A stretch of DNA of 5,357 nucleotides from assembly GCA_903887095.1 (NCBI GenBank), contig CAISOQ010000091.1:1-5357 (forward strand), in the 5' to 3' direction. A model generated the notes under the pieces. It saw only the letters and a program-made list of their open reading frames with translations, was not told the DNA's origin and ran no database searches. Position 1 is the stretch's first letter. The number at the start of each line of letters is the position of its first letter. The position numbers were made by a program, and so were the translations under genes. Of this stretch, positions 1 through 5,357 are shown one piece after another. The stretch is from an uncultured Flavobacteriia bacterium. Its GTDB lineage: Bacteria; Bacteroidota; Bacteroidia; Flavobacteriales_D; Crocinitomicaceae.

Positions 1-17
1 AAGACATTAAAGCTTAA
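1..17 (+). CDS. rplU: 3' end of probable 50S ribosomal protein L21 (bL21), partial
   Basis: Only the last four whole codons (D-I-K-A) and a TAA stop at 15-17 are inside the window. The two bases before them end a codon of the form nAA, which would be Lys, Glu or Gln. bL21 proteins often end in a short hydrophobic/charged tail of this kind, and rplU lies directly upstream of rpmA in most bacteria, so the assignment rests mainly on gene order. A competing frame starting at base 1 stays open to a TAA at 40-42, but its residues (KTLKLNNIFSSLK) do not look like a bL21 end and it would run through the spacer hairpin. If correct, the product is a large-subunit 23S rRNA-binding protein co-transcribed with bL27. 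Confidence 0.55.
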
Positions 18-23
18 TAACAT

Positions 24-39
24 TTTCAGTTCGCTGAAA
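24..39 (+). other. RNA hairpin with UUCG loop in the rplU-rpmA spacer
   Basis: TTTCAG (24-29) and CTGAAA (34-39) are perfectly complementary around a TTCG loop (30-33), giving a 6-bp stem closed by a G-C pair. It fills the middle of the 38-base spacer and ends 16 bases before the rpmA start. The following bases are A-rich rather than a T tract, so it is not an intrinsic terminator on this strand. It could protect or delimit an mRNA end, or set the relative translation of bL21 and bL27. The structure is seen; the role is inference. Confidence 0.5.
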
Positions 40-55
40 TAAAAATTTAAATACC

Positions 56-325
56 ATGGCACACAAGAAAGGAGTCGGTAGTTCGAAAAACGGTCGTGAG
101 TCTCATAGCAAGAGATTAGGAGTTAAGATTTTTGGTGGTCAAGCTGCTATTGCAGGAAACATCATCATTCGTCAAAGAGGAACTCAACACCACCCAGGAC
201 AAAATGTTGGAATTGGAAAAGACCACACAATCTATGCATTGGTTGACGGTCAAGTTGAATTCCGTAAGAAAAAAGACAATCGTTCATTTGTATCTGTAGT
301 TCCATTTGAAACAGCAGAAGCATAA
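56..325 (+). CDS. rpmA: 50S ribosomal protein L27 (bL27)
   Basis: This 89-residue basic protein is bL27, a large-subunit protein whose flexible N-terminal tail reaches toward the peptidyl-transferase centre and contacts tRNA ends. The N-terminus MAHKKGVGSSKNGRES is the conserved tail. Residues 34-48 fit the bL27 family signature: Gly34, the run I-I-I, R-Q-R-G at 39-42, and Gly48. The length is close to the usual 85 or so, with a slightly longer acidic C-terminus (ETAEA). The Met before Ala-His-Lys-Lys is the only sensible start, and there is none of the cleavable N-terminal extension seen in many Firmicutes. Upstream sequence is A/T-rich with no Shine-Dalgarno motif. It follows probable rplU by 38 bases and is closed by a strong terminator, so it is the last gene of its operon. 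Confidence 0.98.
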   Translation: MAHKKGVGSSKNGRESHSKRLGVKIFGGQAAIAGNIIIRQRGTQHHPGQNVGIGKDHTIYALVDGQVEFRKKKDNRSFVSVVPFETAEA

Positions 326-345
326 GAATTAGCATTATAAGTTTG

Positions 346-377
346 AAAAGGCGAGCATTAAATGTTCGCCTTTTTTT
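346..377 (+). terminator. Rho-independent terminator after rpmA
   Basis: The arms from GGCGAGCAT (350-358) to ATGTTCGCC (362-370) form a 9-bp stem with one G-U wobble and a 3-base loop. It is followed directly by seven T (371-377). The four A at 346-349 can pair with the first four T and lengthen the stem. This is a textbook intrinsic terminator 20 bases beyond the rpmA stop, separating the ribosomal operon from serS. Confidence 0.93.
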
Positions 378-399
378 ATGTCTTTGCTTAAGACTTTTA

Positions 400-437
400 T
401 TGATACCTGAAACTCTGCTATAATTTTCCTAAATTCG
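400..437 (+). promoter_or_regulatory. Candidate serS promoter (Bacteroidota type)
   Basis: TTG at 400-402 lies 18 bases upstream of TAATTTTC (421-428), which matches seven of eight positions of the Bacteroidota -7 consensus TAnnTTTG; the spacing is within the usual range. A second overlapping candidate, TAAATTCG (430-437), also matches seven of eight but lacks a well-spaced TTG. Because rpmA ends in a strong terminator, serS needs its own promoter in this 132-base spacer. The exact site is uncertain. Confidence 0.4.
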
Positions 438-457
438 CACGTCAAAAATTAGAATAG

Positions 458-1729
458 ATGCTTGAAATAACAAGGATTAGAACAGACAAAGACTCCATTA
501 TTGAAGGACTTAAAAAGCGTAATATCGACGCTACTGAAACTATTGAGAAAATAATTTCTACGGATCTTAACTGGAGAAATAACAAAACAGAACTTGAGGG
601 TATCGCTGCTGAACTCAACCAATTAGCAAAAGAAATTGGTGAGCTGTTTAAACAAGGTAAACAACAAGAAGCGAATGAAGCTAAAAATAAAACAGCAGCG
701 CTGAAGGTTACCGAGTCTGAATTAAAATCAGCCGTGGATGAACTTGAAAAAGAATTAACACAATTGCTTTACACCCTGCCTAATGTTCCGAACGAACTCG
801 TAAAATCAGGCAAGGATGAAAAGGACAATGAAATCGTTTTTGAATCCGGAACGAAAAGAGATTATTCGTTTCAACCTCTTCCTCATTGGGATTTGGCAAA
901 AAAATATGACCTGATTGATTTTGAACTTGGTGTTAAGGTAACGGGTGCAGGATTCCCTTTTTACCGAGGCAAAGGTGCTAAATTGCAACGTGCACTAATT
1001 TCATTTTTCCTGGAAGAAGCTGAAAAAGCAGGTTATGAAGAATTTATCCCACCACTCGTTGTAAATGAGGCTTCTGGTTATGGAACCGGCCAGCTTCCTG
1101 ATAAAGAAGGTCAAATGTATTATTGTCCAGAAGATGATTTTTATTTGATTCCAACAGCTGAAGTGCCGTTGACCAATATTTACAGAGATGTAATTTTACC
1201 TTCCGATGAATTCTCAATTAAGTTGACAGGCTATACACCCTGTTTTAGAAGAGAAGCAGGTTCATATGGAAAAGATGTGCGAGGACTCAACCGTTTGCAT
1301 CAATTCGACAAGGTTGAAATCGTTCGAATTGAACATCCAAACAATACTGCGAGGGCTTTAGAAGAAATGATTGATCATGTGAAAGGCCTGCTTGAGAAAC
1401 TTGGACTTCAATACCGTATTTTGAGGTTATGTGGCGGTGATACAGGTTTTGCATCTGCCATGACATACGATTTTGAAGTTTATTCTGCCGCACAAGAAAA
1501 ATGGCTTGAAGTGAGTTCTTGCTCTCGTTTTGATACTTTTCAGGCAAATCGCTTGAAGCTTCGTTTCAAAACACAAGATAAGAAAAACCAACTTTGTCAT
1601 ACACTAAATGGTTCTGCTTTAGCGCTGCCGAGAATTGTCGCTGCCTTGCTTGAGAATCACCAAACAGCAGAAGGCATTGTCGTTCCTGAAGCATTGAGAA
1701 AATATACTGGGTTTGATACTATCAATTAA
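458..1729 (+). CDS. serS: Serine--tRNA ligase (seryl-tRNA synthetase)
   Basis: This cytosolic class II synthetase activates serine with ATP and charges tRNA-Ser (and tRNA-Sec where present). Its 423 residues are the normal family length. Residues 1 to about 105 are the charged helical region that forms the long antiparallel coiled-coil arm binding the tRNA-Ser variable arm. The catalytic domain follows: motif 1 around 176-200, ending in Pro198-Pro199; the serine-binding T-A-E at 233-235; motif 2 with F-R-R-E-A-G at 263-268 and R-L-H-Q-F at 279-283; the conserved E-V-S-S-C-S at 351-356; and motif 3 N-G-S-A-L-A-L-P-R at 384-392. The P-R in motif 3 is the Bacteroidota form. All key motifs are intact. 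The ATG at 458 gives the standard N-terminus (MLEITRIR). The gene is flanked by terminators on both sides, so it is probably transcribed alone. Confidence 0.98.
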   Translation: MLEITRIRTDKDSIIEGLKKRNIDATETIEKIISTDLNWRNNKTELEGIAAELNQLAKEIGELFKQGKQQEANEAKNKTAALKVTESELKSAVDELEKELTQLLYTLPNVPNELVKSGKDEKDNEIVFESGTKRDYSFQPLPHWDLAKKYDLIDFELGVKVTGAGFPFYRGKGAKLQRALISFFLEEAEKAGYEEFIPPLVVNEASGYGTGQLPDKEGQMYYCPEDDFYLIPTAEVPLTNIYRDVILPSDEFSIKLTGYTPCFRREAGSYGKDVRGLNRLHQFDKVEIVRIEHPNNTARALEEMIDHVKGLLEKLGLQYRILRLCGGDTGFASAMTYDFEVYSAAQEKWLEVSSCSRFDTFQANRLKLRFKTQDKKNQLCHTLNGSALALPRIVAALLENHQTAEGIVVPEALRKYTGFDTIN

Positions 1730-1732
1730 TTC

Positions 1733-1755
1733 AGCCGCCCTAGGGCGGTTTTTTT
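1733..1755 (+). terminator. Rho-independent terminator after serS
   Basis: AGCCGCC (1733-1739) pairs with GGCGGTT (1744-1750), including one G-T wobble, around a CTAG loop. A run of seven T occupies 1749-1755. The core CCGCCCTAGGGCGG is a perfect palindrome. It begins four bases after the serS stop and should end the serS transcript. Confidence 0.93.
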
Positions 1756-1821
1756 GTTAAAAATCACTAACTATTGTTGGACTCTGCGTTATTGTTTTAA
1801 AGTATATCTATATTTAAATCT

Positions 1822-2436
1822 ATGTTGAACAAAGCACTTATTCTTTTAGGGATTCTCTTTCTAACACTTGTCTCTTGCACTGATTTTGATCGCAAAGAGC
1901 AATTGAAACAAATCGCAAACATGAAACAAACTGTTGACAGCTTGCAGAAAAATCTTGAAATCAATCGCATCGACACGTTAGCGGGTTTGAGGACTGCGGT
2001 GATGAATCTAGAATTGAGAATTCGAAATAATTACACCGCCGATACAATCAGTTTAGAATTGGGGAAGAAAATGGCTCAATATCAAACGGTCAAAAAGTTT
2101 TTTGTTGCAGAAAAAGAAGAAGGCGGGGAAAACGAAAGTTTAAACAGCCAAACCTTGGGCGCAGCTTATTTAGTGGTCAAAAACGGCTTGTTACAAGAGC
2201 AAAAGACATTAGACTTACTAAAGTCAGATATTGAAAATGGTAACGGCGAACGAAACAAATACAATGAATATCTTCAATTTGAGCAGAATAAAGTAAAACA
2301 ATTGACTATTCTTTTAGATGATTATAAAAAACACAAAGACAAAGTGTTAAAAATGTTTTTTGATGTTTACAATGAACTAGATCCATTTGTGAAGTCATTG
2401 GAGAAAAAAAATGCTGCCAAATCAAAGAATAAGTGA
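1822..2436 (+). CDS. Putative lipoprotein of unknown function, coiled-coil rich
   Basis: I do not recognise a named family for this 204-residue protein. It opens with a lipoprotein signal peptide: Lys4, a hydrophobic stretch from about 5 to 17, and the lipobox L-V-S-C with Cys19 as the lipidated residue. The mature protein should be anchored at the inner or outer membrane facing the periplasm. The rest is charged and predicted helical by eye, with heptad-like stretches around 25-68 and 122-177, a Gly/Glu-rich break near 97-107 (EKEEGGENES), and a Lys-rich tail. There are no other cysteines and no catalytic motif. An A/T-rich TATATTTA at 1809-1816 resembles a -7 element but lacks a properly spaced TTG and lies very close to the ATG. 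The stop overlaps the GTG start of the TPR gene, so the two products are probably made together and may interact. A structural or scaffold role is more likely than an enzymatic one, but this is inference. Confidence 0.88.
   Translation: MLNKALILLGILFLTLVSCTDFDRKEQLKQIANMKQTVDSLQKNLEINRIDTLAGLRTAVMNLELRIRNNYTADTISLELGKKMAQYQTVKKFFVAEKEEGGENESLNSQTLGAAYLVVKNGLLQEQKTLDLLKSDIENGNGERNKYNEYLQFEQNKVKQLTILLDDYKKHKDKVLKMFFDVYNELDPFVKSLEKKNAAKSKNK
2433..2436 (+). promoter_or_regulatory. GTGA stop-start overlap (translational coupling site)
   Basis: The GTG start of the TPR gene (2433-2435) overlaps the TGA stop of the lipoprotein gene (2434-2436). The codon just before the GTG in the TPR frame is a TAA (2430-2432), so no earlier start is possible. 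No Shine-Dalgarno motif precedes it. Re-initiation by ribosomes that have finished the lipoprotein is the simplest way to translate the second gene. Confidence 0.75.
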
Positions 2437-4268
2437 AGTTTTTTCTTTCCATATTAATTGTTCTTCTAAGCTTCCTTTGTTTTGCTCAAGGTGAAACAGA
2501 TCAGCAATTAGCCCAATACTATTATGCCAATGGTGACTATGAAAAAGCTGAAATGTATTATGAACGGCTTTTCACCAAAGAGCCTTCAAAAATCAATTTT
2601 ACTCGATATTATGATTGTTTGATTCAAACCAAAAAGTTCAAGGACGCTGAAAAAGTTATTAAAAAACAGATCAGTTCAAATAAATCAGACCAAGAATACA
2701 AGGTGATGCTAGCAGTTTTTTATGAAGAAAACCAAGAGCCAGAAAAAGCTCAAAAGATCTACGATGAACTTATTGAAAACTTGCAAGTTGAACCAAATCA
2801 AATCATTGGACTATACACTGTTTTCAAATCTAAAAATCGCACTGATTTAGCATTTCTGACTTTGGAAAAAGGAAGGAAGATTTTGAAAGATAGTTATCCC
2901 TTAAATTTCCAGTTTGCCGAAATGTATAGTGCGAAGGGTCAGACGGACAAAATGATCAATGAATACCTGGATCTACTTGATATAAACAGTGGTTATTCCT
3001 CTTCCATTCAAACGGTTCTTTCTCGTCAAATAGATTTTTCGAATGATAGTTCAACTGAATACAATCAACTAAAAAGTGAATTATTGGCACGGGTTCAAAA
3101 AAAGCCCAATGAGGTAGCCTATTCAGAAATGTTGATTTGGTTGTTTATCCAAAAAAAGAACTTTAATGGCGCTCTTTTGCAGGTTCAGGCTTTAGACAAA
3201 AGGCTTGATGAACAAGGAAGACGCGTTTTTGAACTTGGTAAAATGTGCGTTGAAAACAAAGAATACGAAACAGCACGAAAAGCTTTTAAATACGTAACAC
3301 TTCTTGGTGAAGACAAACTCTATTATTATCAAGCCGAGAATTCATTGCTTAACACACGATTTTTAGAAATCACCTCAAATAGAAGTTATACGCAAGAAGA
3401 ACTTACAAATGCCATTGCTGAATACCAAAGCACAATAAATCGCGTTGGCAAGAAAAAATCATCGTTAGCATTAATCATTGAGCTTAGTCACATACTCGCC
3501 TTTTATGGAAATCGCTCTGAGGAGGCAATGAGTAATTTAAATGAAGCACTTTTGTTTCCTGAACTAACGGATATACAAAAGGCAGAAATTAAAATGCAAT
3601 TAGCGGATATACATGTGCTTCACGGAGACATCTGGGAAGCGTCATTGCTTTATATGCAAATTGAAACAGCTTTTAAATTCGAACCGATTGGGCATGAATC
3701 AAAATTCAAAAATGCACGCATCTTCTATTATGATGGTGAATTTGATTTCGCGCAATCTCAGCTAAGTGTCTTGAAAGAATCTACTTCGAAATTAATCGCC
3801 AATGATGCTTTGCAGCTTTCACTGATGATCACGGACAATTATGGACTAGACAGCAACTACAGAGCCATGGTGTGGTTTTCGAAAGGTGATTTATTGATTG
3901 AACAACACCGTTTTAATGAAGCTTTTCAATTGTTTGATTCCCTCTCAAAAGAATTTCCTTATCATAGTCTTGCAGACGAAATATTATTCAAAAAAGCCAA
4001 AGCAATGGAGCTTCAAGGACGCTGGGAAGAAGCCGTTCCTTTGCTAGAGGAGTTGCTTAAATACCATCGTGAAGATATCCTTGCTGATGACGCGTTATTT
4101 GAGCTCGGTGATTTGTACGAAAATCATTTAAACGATAAAGAAAAAGCTGCCGACTATTACAAAACAATTTTATTTGACTTTAAAGGAAGTTTGCATGCCA
4201 TAGAATCGCGGAAACGTTTTCGAGCCATAAGAGGCGATACTTCGATTACCGAAGAGGATGAACTTTAA
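2433..4268 (+). CDS. Secreted tetratricopeptide-repeat protein
   Basis: This 611-residue TPR protein is presumably a periplasmic or membrane-associated scaffold. It begins with a classical signal peptide: Lys2, a hydrophobic core at 3-15, and a likely signal peptidase I site after Cys16-Phe17-Ala18, with Gln19 as the mature N-terminus. Cys16 follows Leu, so there is no good lipobox. TPR-like helix pairs are visible at about 24-50 (with the pattern G-D-Y-E-K-A-E), 86-117, 157-183, 263-290, 385-411, 424-448, 478-507, 514-545 and 551-583. The last three are the most canonical (for example Q-G-R-W-E-E-A at 528-534). The middle (about 300-380) is more diverged. The C-terminus is short and acidic. 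GTG is the only possible start: an in-frame TAA directly precedes it, and the next Met would lose the signal peptide. No enzymatic domain is seen. Coupling to the upstream lipoprotein suggests a shared envelope complex; the actual function is unknown. Confidence 0.92.
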   Translation: MKFFLSILIVLLSFLCFAQGETDQQLAQYYYANGDYEKAEMYYERLFTKEPSKINFTRYYDCLIQTKKFKDAEKVIKKQISSNKSDQEYKVMLAVFYEENQEPEKAQKIYDELIENLQVEPNQIIGLYTVFKSKNRTDLAFLTLEKGRKILKDSYPLNFQFAEMYSAKGQTDKMINEYLDLLDINSGYSSSIQTVLSRQIDFSNDSSTEYNQLKSELLARVQKKPNEVAYSEMLIWLFIQKKNFNGALLQVQALDKRLDEQGRRVFELGKMCVENKEYETARKAFKYVTLLGEDKLYYYQAENSLLNTRFLEITSNRSYTQEELTNAIAEYQSTINRVGKKKSSLALIIELSHILAFYGNRSEEAMSNLNEALLFPELTDIQKAEIKMQLADIHVLHGDIWEASLLYMQIETAFKFEPIGHESKFKNARIFYYDGEFDFAQSQLSVLKESTSKLIANDALQLSLMITDNYGLDSNYRAMVWFSKGDLLIEQHRFNEAFQLFDSLSKEFPYHSLADEILFKKAKAMELQGRWEEAVPLLEELLKYHREDILADDALFELGDLYENHLNDKEKAADYYKTILFDFKGSLHAIESRKRFRAIRGDTSITEEDEL

Positions 4269-4307
4269 ACTATTTGAACCAAATACAAAGCCATTTGTTA
4301 TAGTTTT
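4269..4307 (+). other. Short TPR-msrA spacer with overlapping AT-rich inverted repeats
   Basis: TATTTG (4271-4276) can pair with CAAATA (4280-4285) around AAC. ACAAA (4285-4289) can pair with TTTGT (4294-4298). A second ATTTG (4293-4297) could instead pair with CAAAT (4280-4284). These folds are weak and mutually exclusive in part. No T tract follows, so this is not an intrinsic terminator, and msrA may be read through from the TPR gene. I see no convincing promoter here. Confidence 0.3.
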
Positions 4308-4943
4308 ATGAAATTATTGCTGTCTTGTTTCTTACTTCTGAGTGCTTTATCTGCCTGTTCACAGACGCCGTCGGAAAATAAAAAAATTAAAAACCCTACA
4401 TTTTCTGAGGACACATTACAAACTGCTTATTTTGCAGCGGGTTGTTTTTGGTGCGTCGAAGCGATATTCGAATCAATTGATGGAGTGCAAGAAGTTGTTT
4501 CAGGTTATTCTGGAGGAAAAGAGGAAAATCCCACTTATGAATTGATTTGCACCGGTAGAACAAAACATGCCGAAACAGTGAAAATTATTTACAACGAACG
4601 ACAAGTCCCATTCGACACATTGTTAGTTGCATTTTTTAATTCTCATGATCCATCGACATTAAACAGTCAGGGGCCGGATTTTGGCCCACAATATCGCTCT
4701 ATAATTTTCTATCAAAATGAGCAAGAAAAATTAAAAGCAGAGAAATACATAGCAGTTCTTTTGGCAAAAAAAGCATTTCCAAAAATCACAACAGAAGTGA
4801 CGCGGCTAGACGTTTTTTACGAGGCTGAAATTTACCACCAGGATTATGAAAAAAACAATCCTGACAATCCGTACATCCAAAGAGTGTCTTTACCTCGTTT
4901 GACAAAATTCAAATCGTCTTTTAAAGGAAAATTAAAAGACTAA
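4308..4943 (+). CDS. msrA: Peptide-methionine (S)-S-oxide reductase MsrA, exported lipoprotein form
   Basis: MsrA reduces the S form of methionine sulfoxide, free or in proteins, repairing oxidative damage. This 211-residue protein carries the family motifs: the catalytic G-C-F-W-C at 45-49 with nucleophile Cys46, G-Y-S-G-G at 66-70, T-G-R-T-K-H-A-E at 82-89 with the conserved Glu89, H-D-P at 113-115, G-P-D-F-G-P-Q-Y-R at 122-130, and Y-H-Q-D-Y at 176-180. Before the domain lies a lipoprotein signal with lipobox L-S-A-C (Cys17) and a short polar linker to about residue 38, so it should act on envelope proteins outside the cytoplasm. After the signal the only cysteines are 17, 46, 49 and 81. 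The C-terminal tail has none (N-P-Y-I-Q at 187-191), so recycling probably uses Cys49 or Cys81 rather than C-terminal resolving cysteines. It is 39 bases after the TPR gene on the same strand. The ATG at 4308 is required for the signal peptide. Confidence 0.95.
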   Translation: MKLLLSCFLLLSALSACSQTPSENKKIKNPTFSEDTLQTAYFAAGCFWCVEAIFESIDGVQEVVSGYSGGKEENPTYELICTGRTKHAETVKIIYNERQVPFDTLLVAFFNSHDPSTLNSQGPDFGPQYRSIIFYQNEQEKLKAEKYIAVLLAKKAFPKITTEVTRLDVFYEAEIYHQDYEKNNPDNPYIQRVSLPRLTKFKSSFKGKLKD

Positions 4944-5004
4944 CCACCGTCATTCGTAAAAATTTATTTTGTCAAGTAGACCAAACTAGGCAACCTTTTA
5001 TTTC

Positions 5005-5018
5005 GTAAATTCGTTTAC
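5005..5018 (+). promoter_or_regulatory. Small dyad overlapping a candidate -7 element
   Basis: GTAAA (5005-5009) and TTTAC (5014-5018) are perfect inverted copies around TTCG. The dyad contains TAAATTCG (5006-5013), which matches seven of eight positions of TAnnTTTG and is identical to the 8-mer at 430-437 before serS. No TTG is found at the expected upstream spacing, so the promoter call is weak. It lies about 45 bases before the last gene, in a 114-base spacer with no clear terminator for msrA. Confidence 0.3.
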
Positions 5019-5057
5019 TAATCTGTAAAGAAGAAATTATCTAACCATTTCTGCTGC

Positions 5058-5357
5058 ATGAAAACTTATAACCAAAACATTGTAGGCAAAGCCTGCTTGC
5101 AACTTACTATTTTTATTGCACTCACTTTAAGCTCTTTAGCGTACGCTCAAACATCTAAAGAGAATAAACAATATCAAGAGCGTTCAATTGATACTTCTCG
5201 GACTGTCACTCAAAAAAGTACACCGACGAAATTAACTTTGGAACAAGAAAATCCTGCTCAAAACAATACCGAATATCCAATTACTTATTCTAAAAAATCG
5301 GGAGAAGCGCAAATAGTTTTAGATAAATCCTATTACGAAAAAGAGTTAATTCGCATT
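5058..5357 (+). CDS. Secreted protein of unknown function, 5' part only
   Basis: An open frame begins at ATG 5058 and runs without a stop through the window edge, giving the first 100 residues. The N-terminus has a basic/polar region (MKTYNQNIVGK), a hydrophobic core at about 14-27, and a strong signal peptidase I site A-Y-A (28-30) before Gln31. The mature start is polar, low in hydrophobics and rich in Gln, Asn, Ser, Thr and Lys, as in a linker. A more ordered stretch begins near residue 80 (GEAQIVLDKSYYEKELIRI). No domain can be named from this piece. Codon use resembles its neighbours, and the clean signal peptide makes it a real gene. It is separated from msrA by 114 bases and may have its own promoter. 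Confidence 0.82.
   Translation, partial: MKTYNQNIVGKACLQLTIFIALTLSSLAYAQTSKENKQYQERSIDTSRTVTQKSTPTKLTLEQENPAQNNTEYPITYSKKSGEAQIVLDKSYYEKELIRI

Noticed and set aside
1..42. Frame-1 reading through to TAA at 40-42 as the end of the upstream gene
   Set aside because: Its residues do not resemble a bL21 C-terminus and it would cover the spacer hairpin. The frame ending at 15-17 fits the expected rplU end better, although upstream sequence is needed to be certain.
806..988. 60-codon open frame on the minus strand
   Set aside because: It lies wholly inside serS, whose protein is fully conserved here, and its translation shows no family motif. It is an antisense shadow.
1287..1547. 86-codon open frame on the minus strand
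   Set aside because: It is antisense to the catalytic domain of serS, including motif 2, with no recognisable domain or start-site context.
1809..1816. TATATTTA as a promoter -7 element for the lipoprotein gene
   Set aside because: It fits seven of eight consensus positions, but no TTG lies at a suitable distance and only five bases separate it from the ATG. In such AT-rich sequence this is easily chance.
4299..4308. TATAGTTTTA as a promoter for msrA
   Set aside because: Its best alignment to TAnnTTTG runs into the ATG itself, which leaves no room for a leader.
4342..4545. 67-codon open frame on the plus strand
   Set aside because: It overlaps the msrA signal and active-site region in another frame. 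The msrA frame carries all family motifs, and this one has a Lys/Arg-rich composition typical of a shadow frame.
4959..4970. AAAAT-TT-ATTTT as a terminator after msrA
   Set aside because: The loop would be only two bases, the stem has no G-C pair and no T tract follows, so it could not form a working intrinsic terminator.

Overview
This is an AT-rich bacterial chromosomal segment in which every complete gene reads on the + strand. It most likely comes from a member of the Bacteroidota, probably Flavobacteriales-like. The evidence is that start codons are preceded by A/T-rich sequence with no convincing Shine-Dalgarno motif, -7 candidates resemble the TAnnTTTG promoter class, and SerRS motif 3 reads ALALPRIVAALLEN, the form I know from Bacteroidota. 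The genus cannot be fixed from the sequence alone.

Positions 1-1755 are core translation genes. They hold the last codons of what is probably rplU (bL21), a 38-base spacer with a perfect UUCG-loop hairpin, rpmA (bL27), a strong intrinsic terminator, a candidate promoter, serS (seryl-tRNA synthetase), and a second strong intrinsic terminator.

Positions 1822-4943 hold cell-envelope genes. A small coiled-coil-rich lipoprotein of unknown function overlaps by 4 bases (GTGA) a 611-residue secreted TPR-repeat protein that starts with GTG. After a 39-base spacer comes an exported, lipoprotein-type methionine sulfoxide reductase A (MsrA). No terminator is visible between the TPR gene and msrA, so the three may be co-transcribed. 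The first two are almost certainly translationally coupled and probably act together at the envelope. MsrA would repair oxidised methionines in the same compartment, but a direct functional link is inference only.

Positions 4944-5357 contain a 114-base spacer with a small dyad and candidate promoter, then the first 100 codons of another secreted protein of unknown function that runs off the right edge. I saw no tRNA, rRNA, CRISPR array, insertion sequence or sign of recent transfer. The least understood part is the lipoprotein/TPR pair. No clearly novel system is demonstrated.
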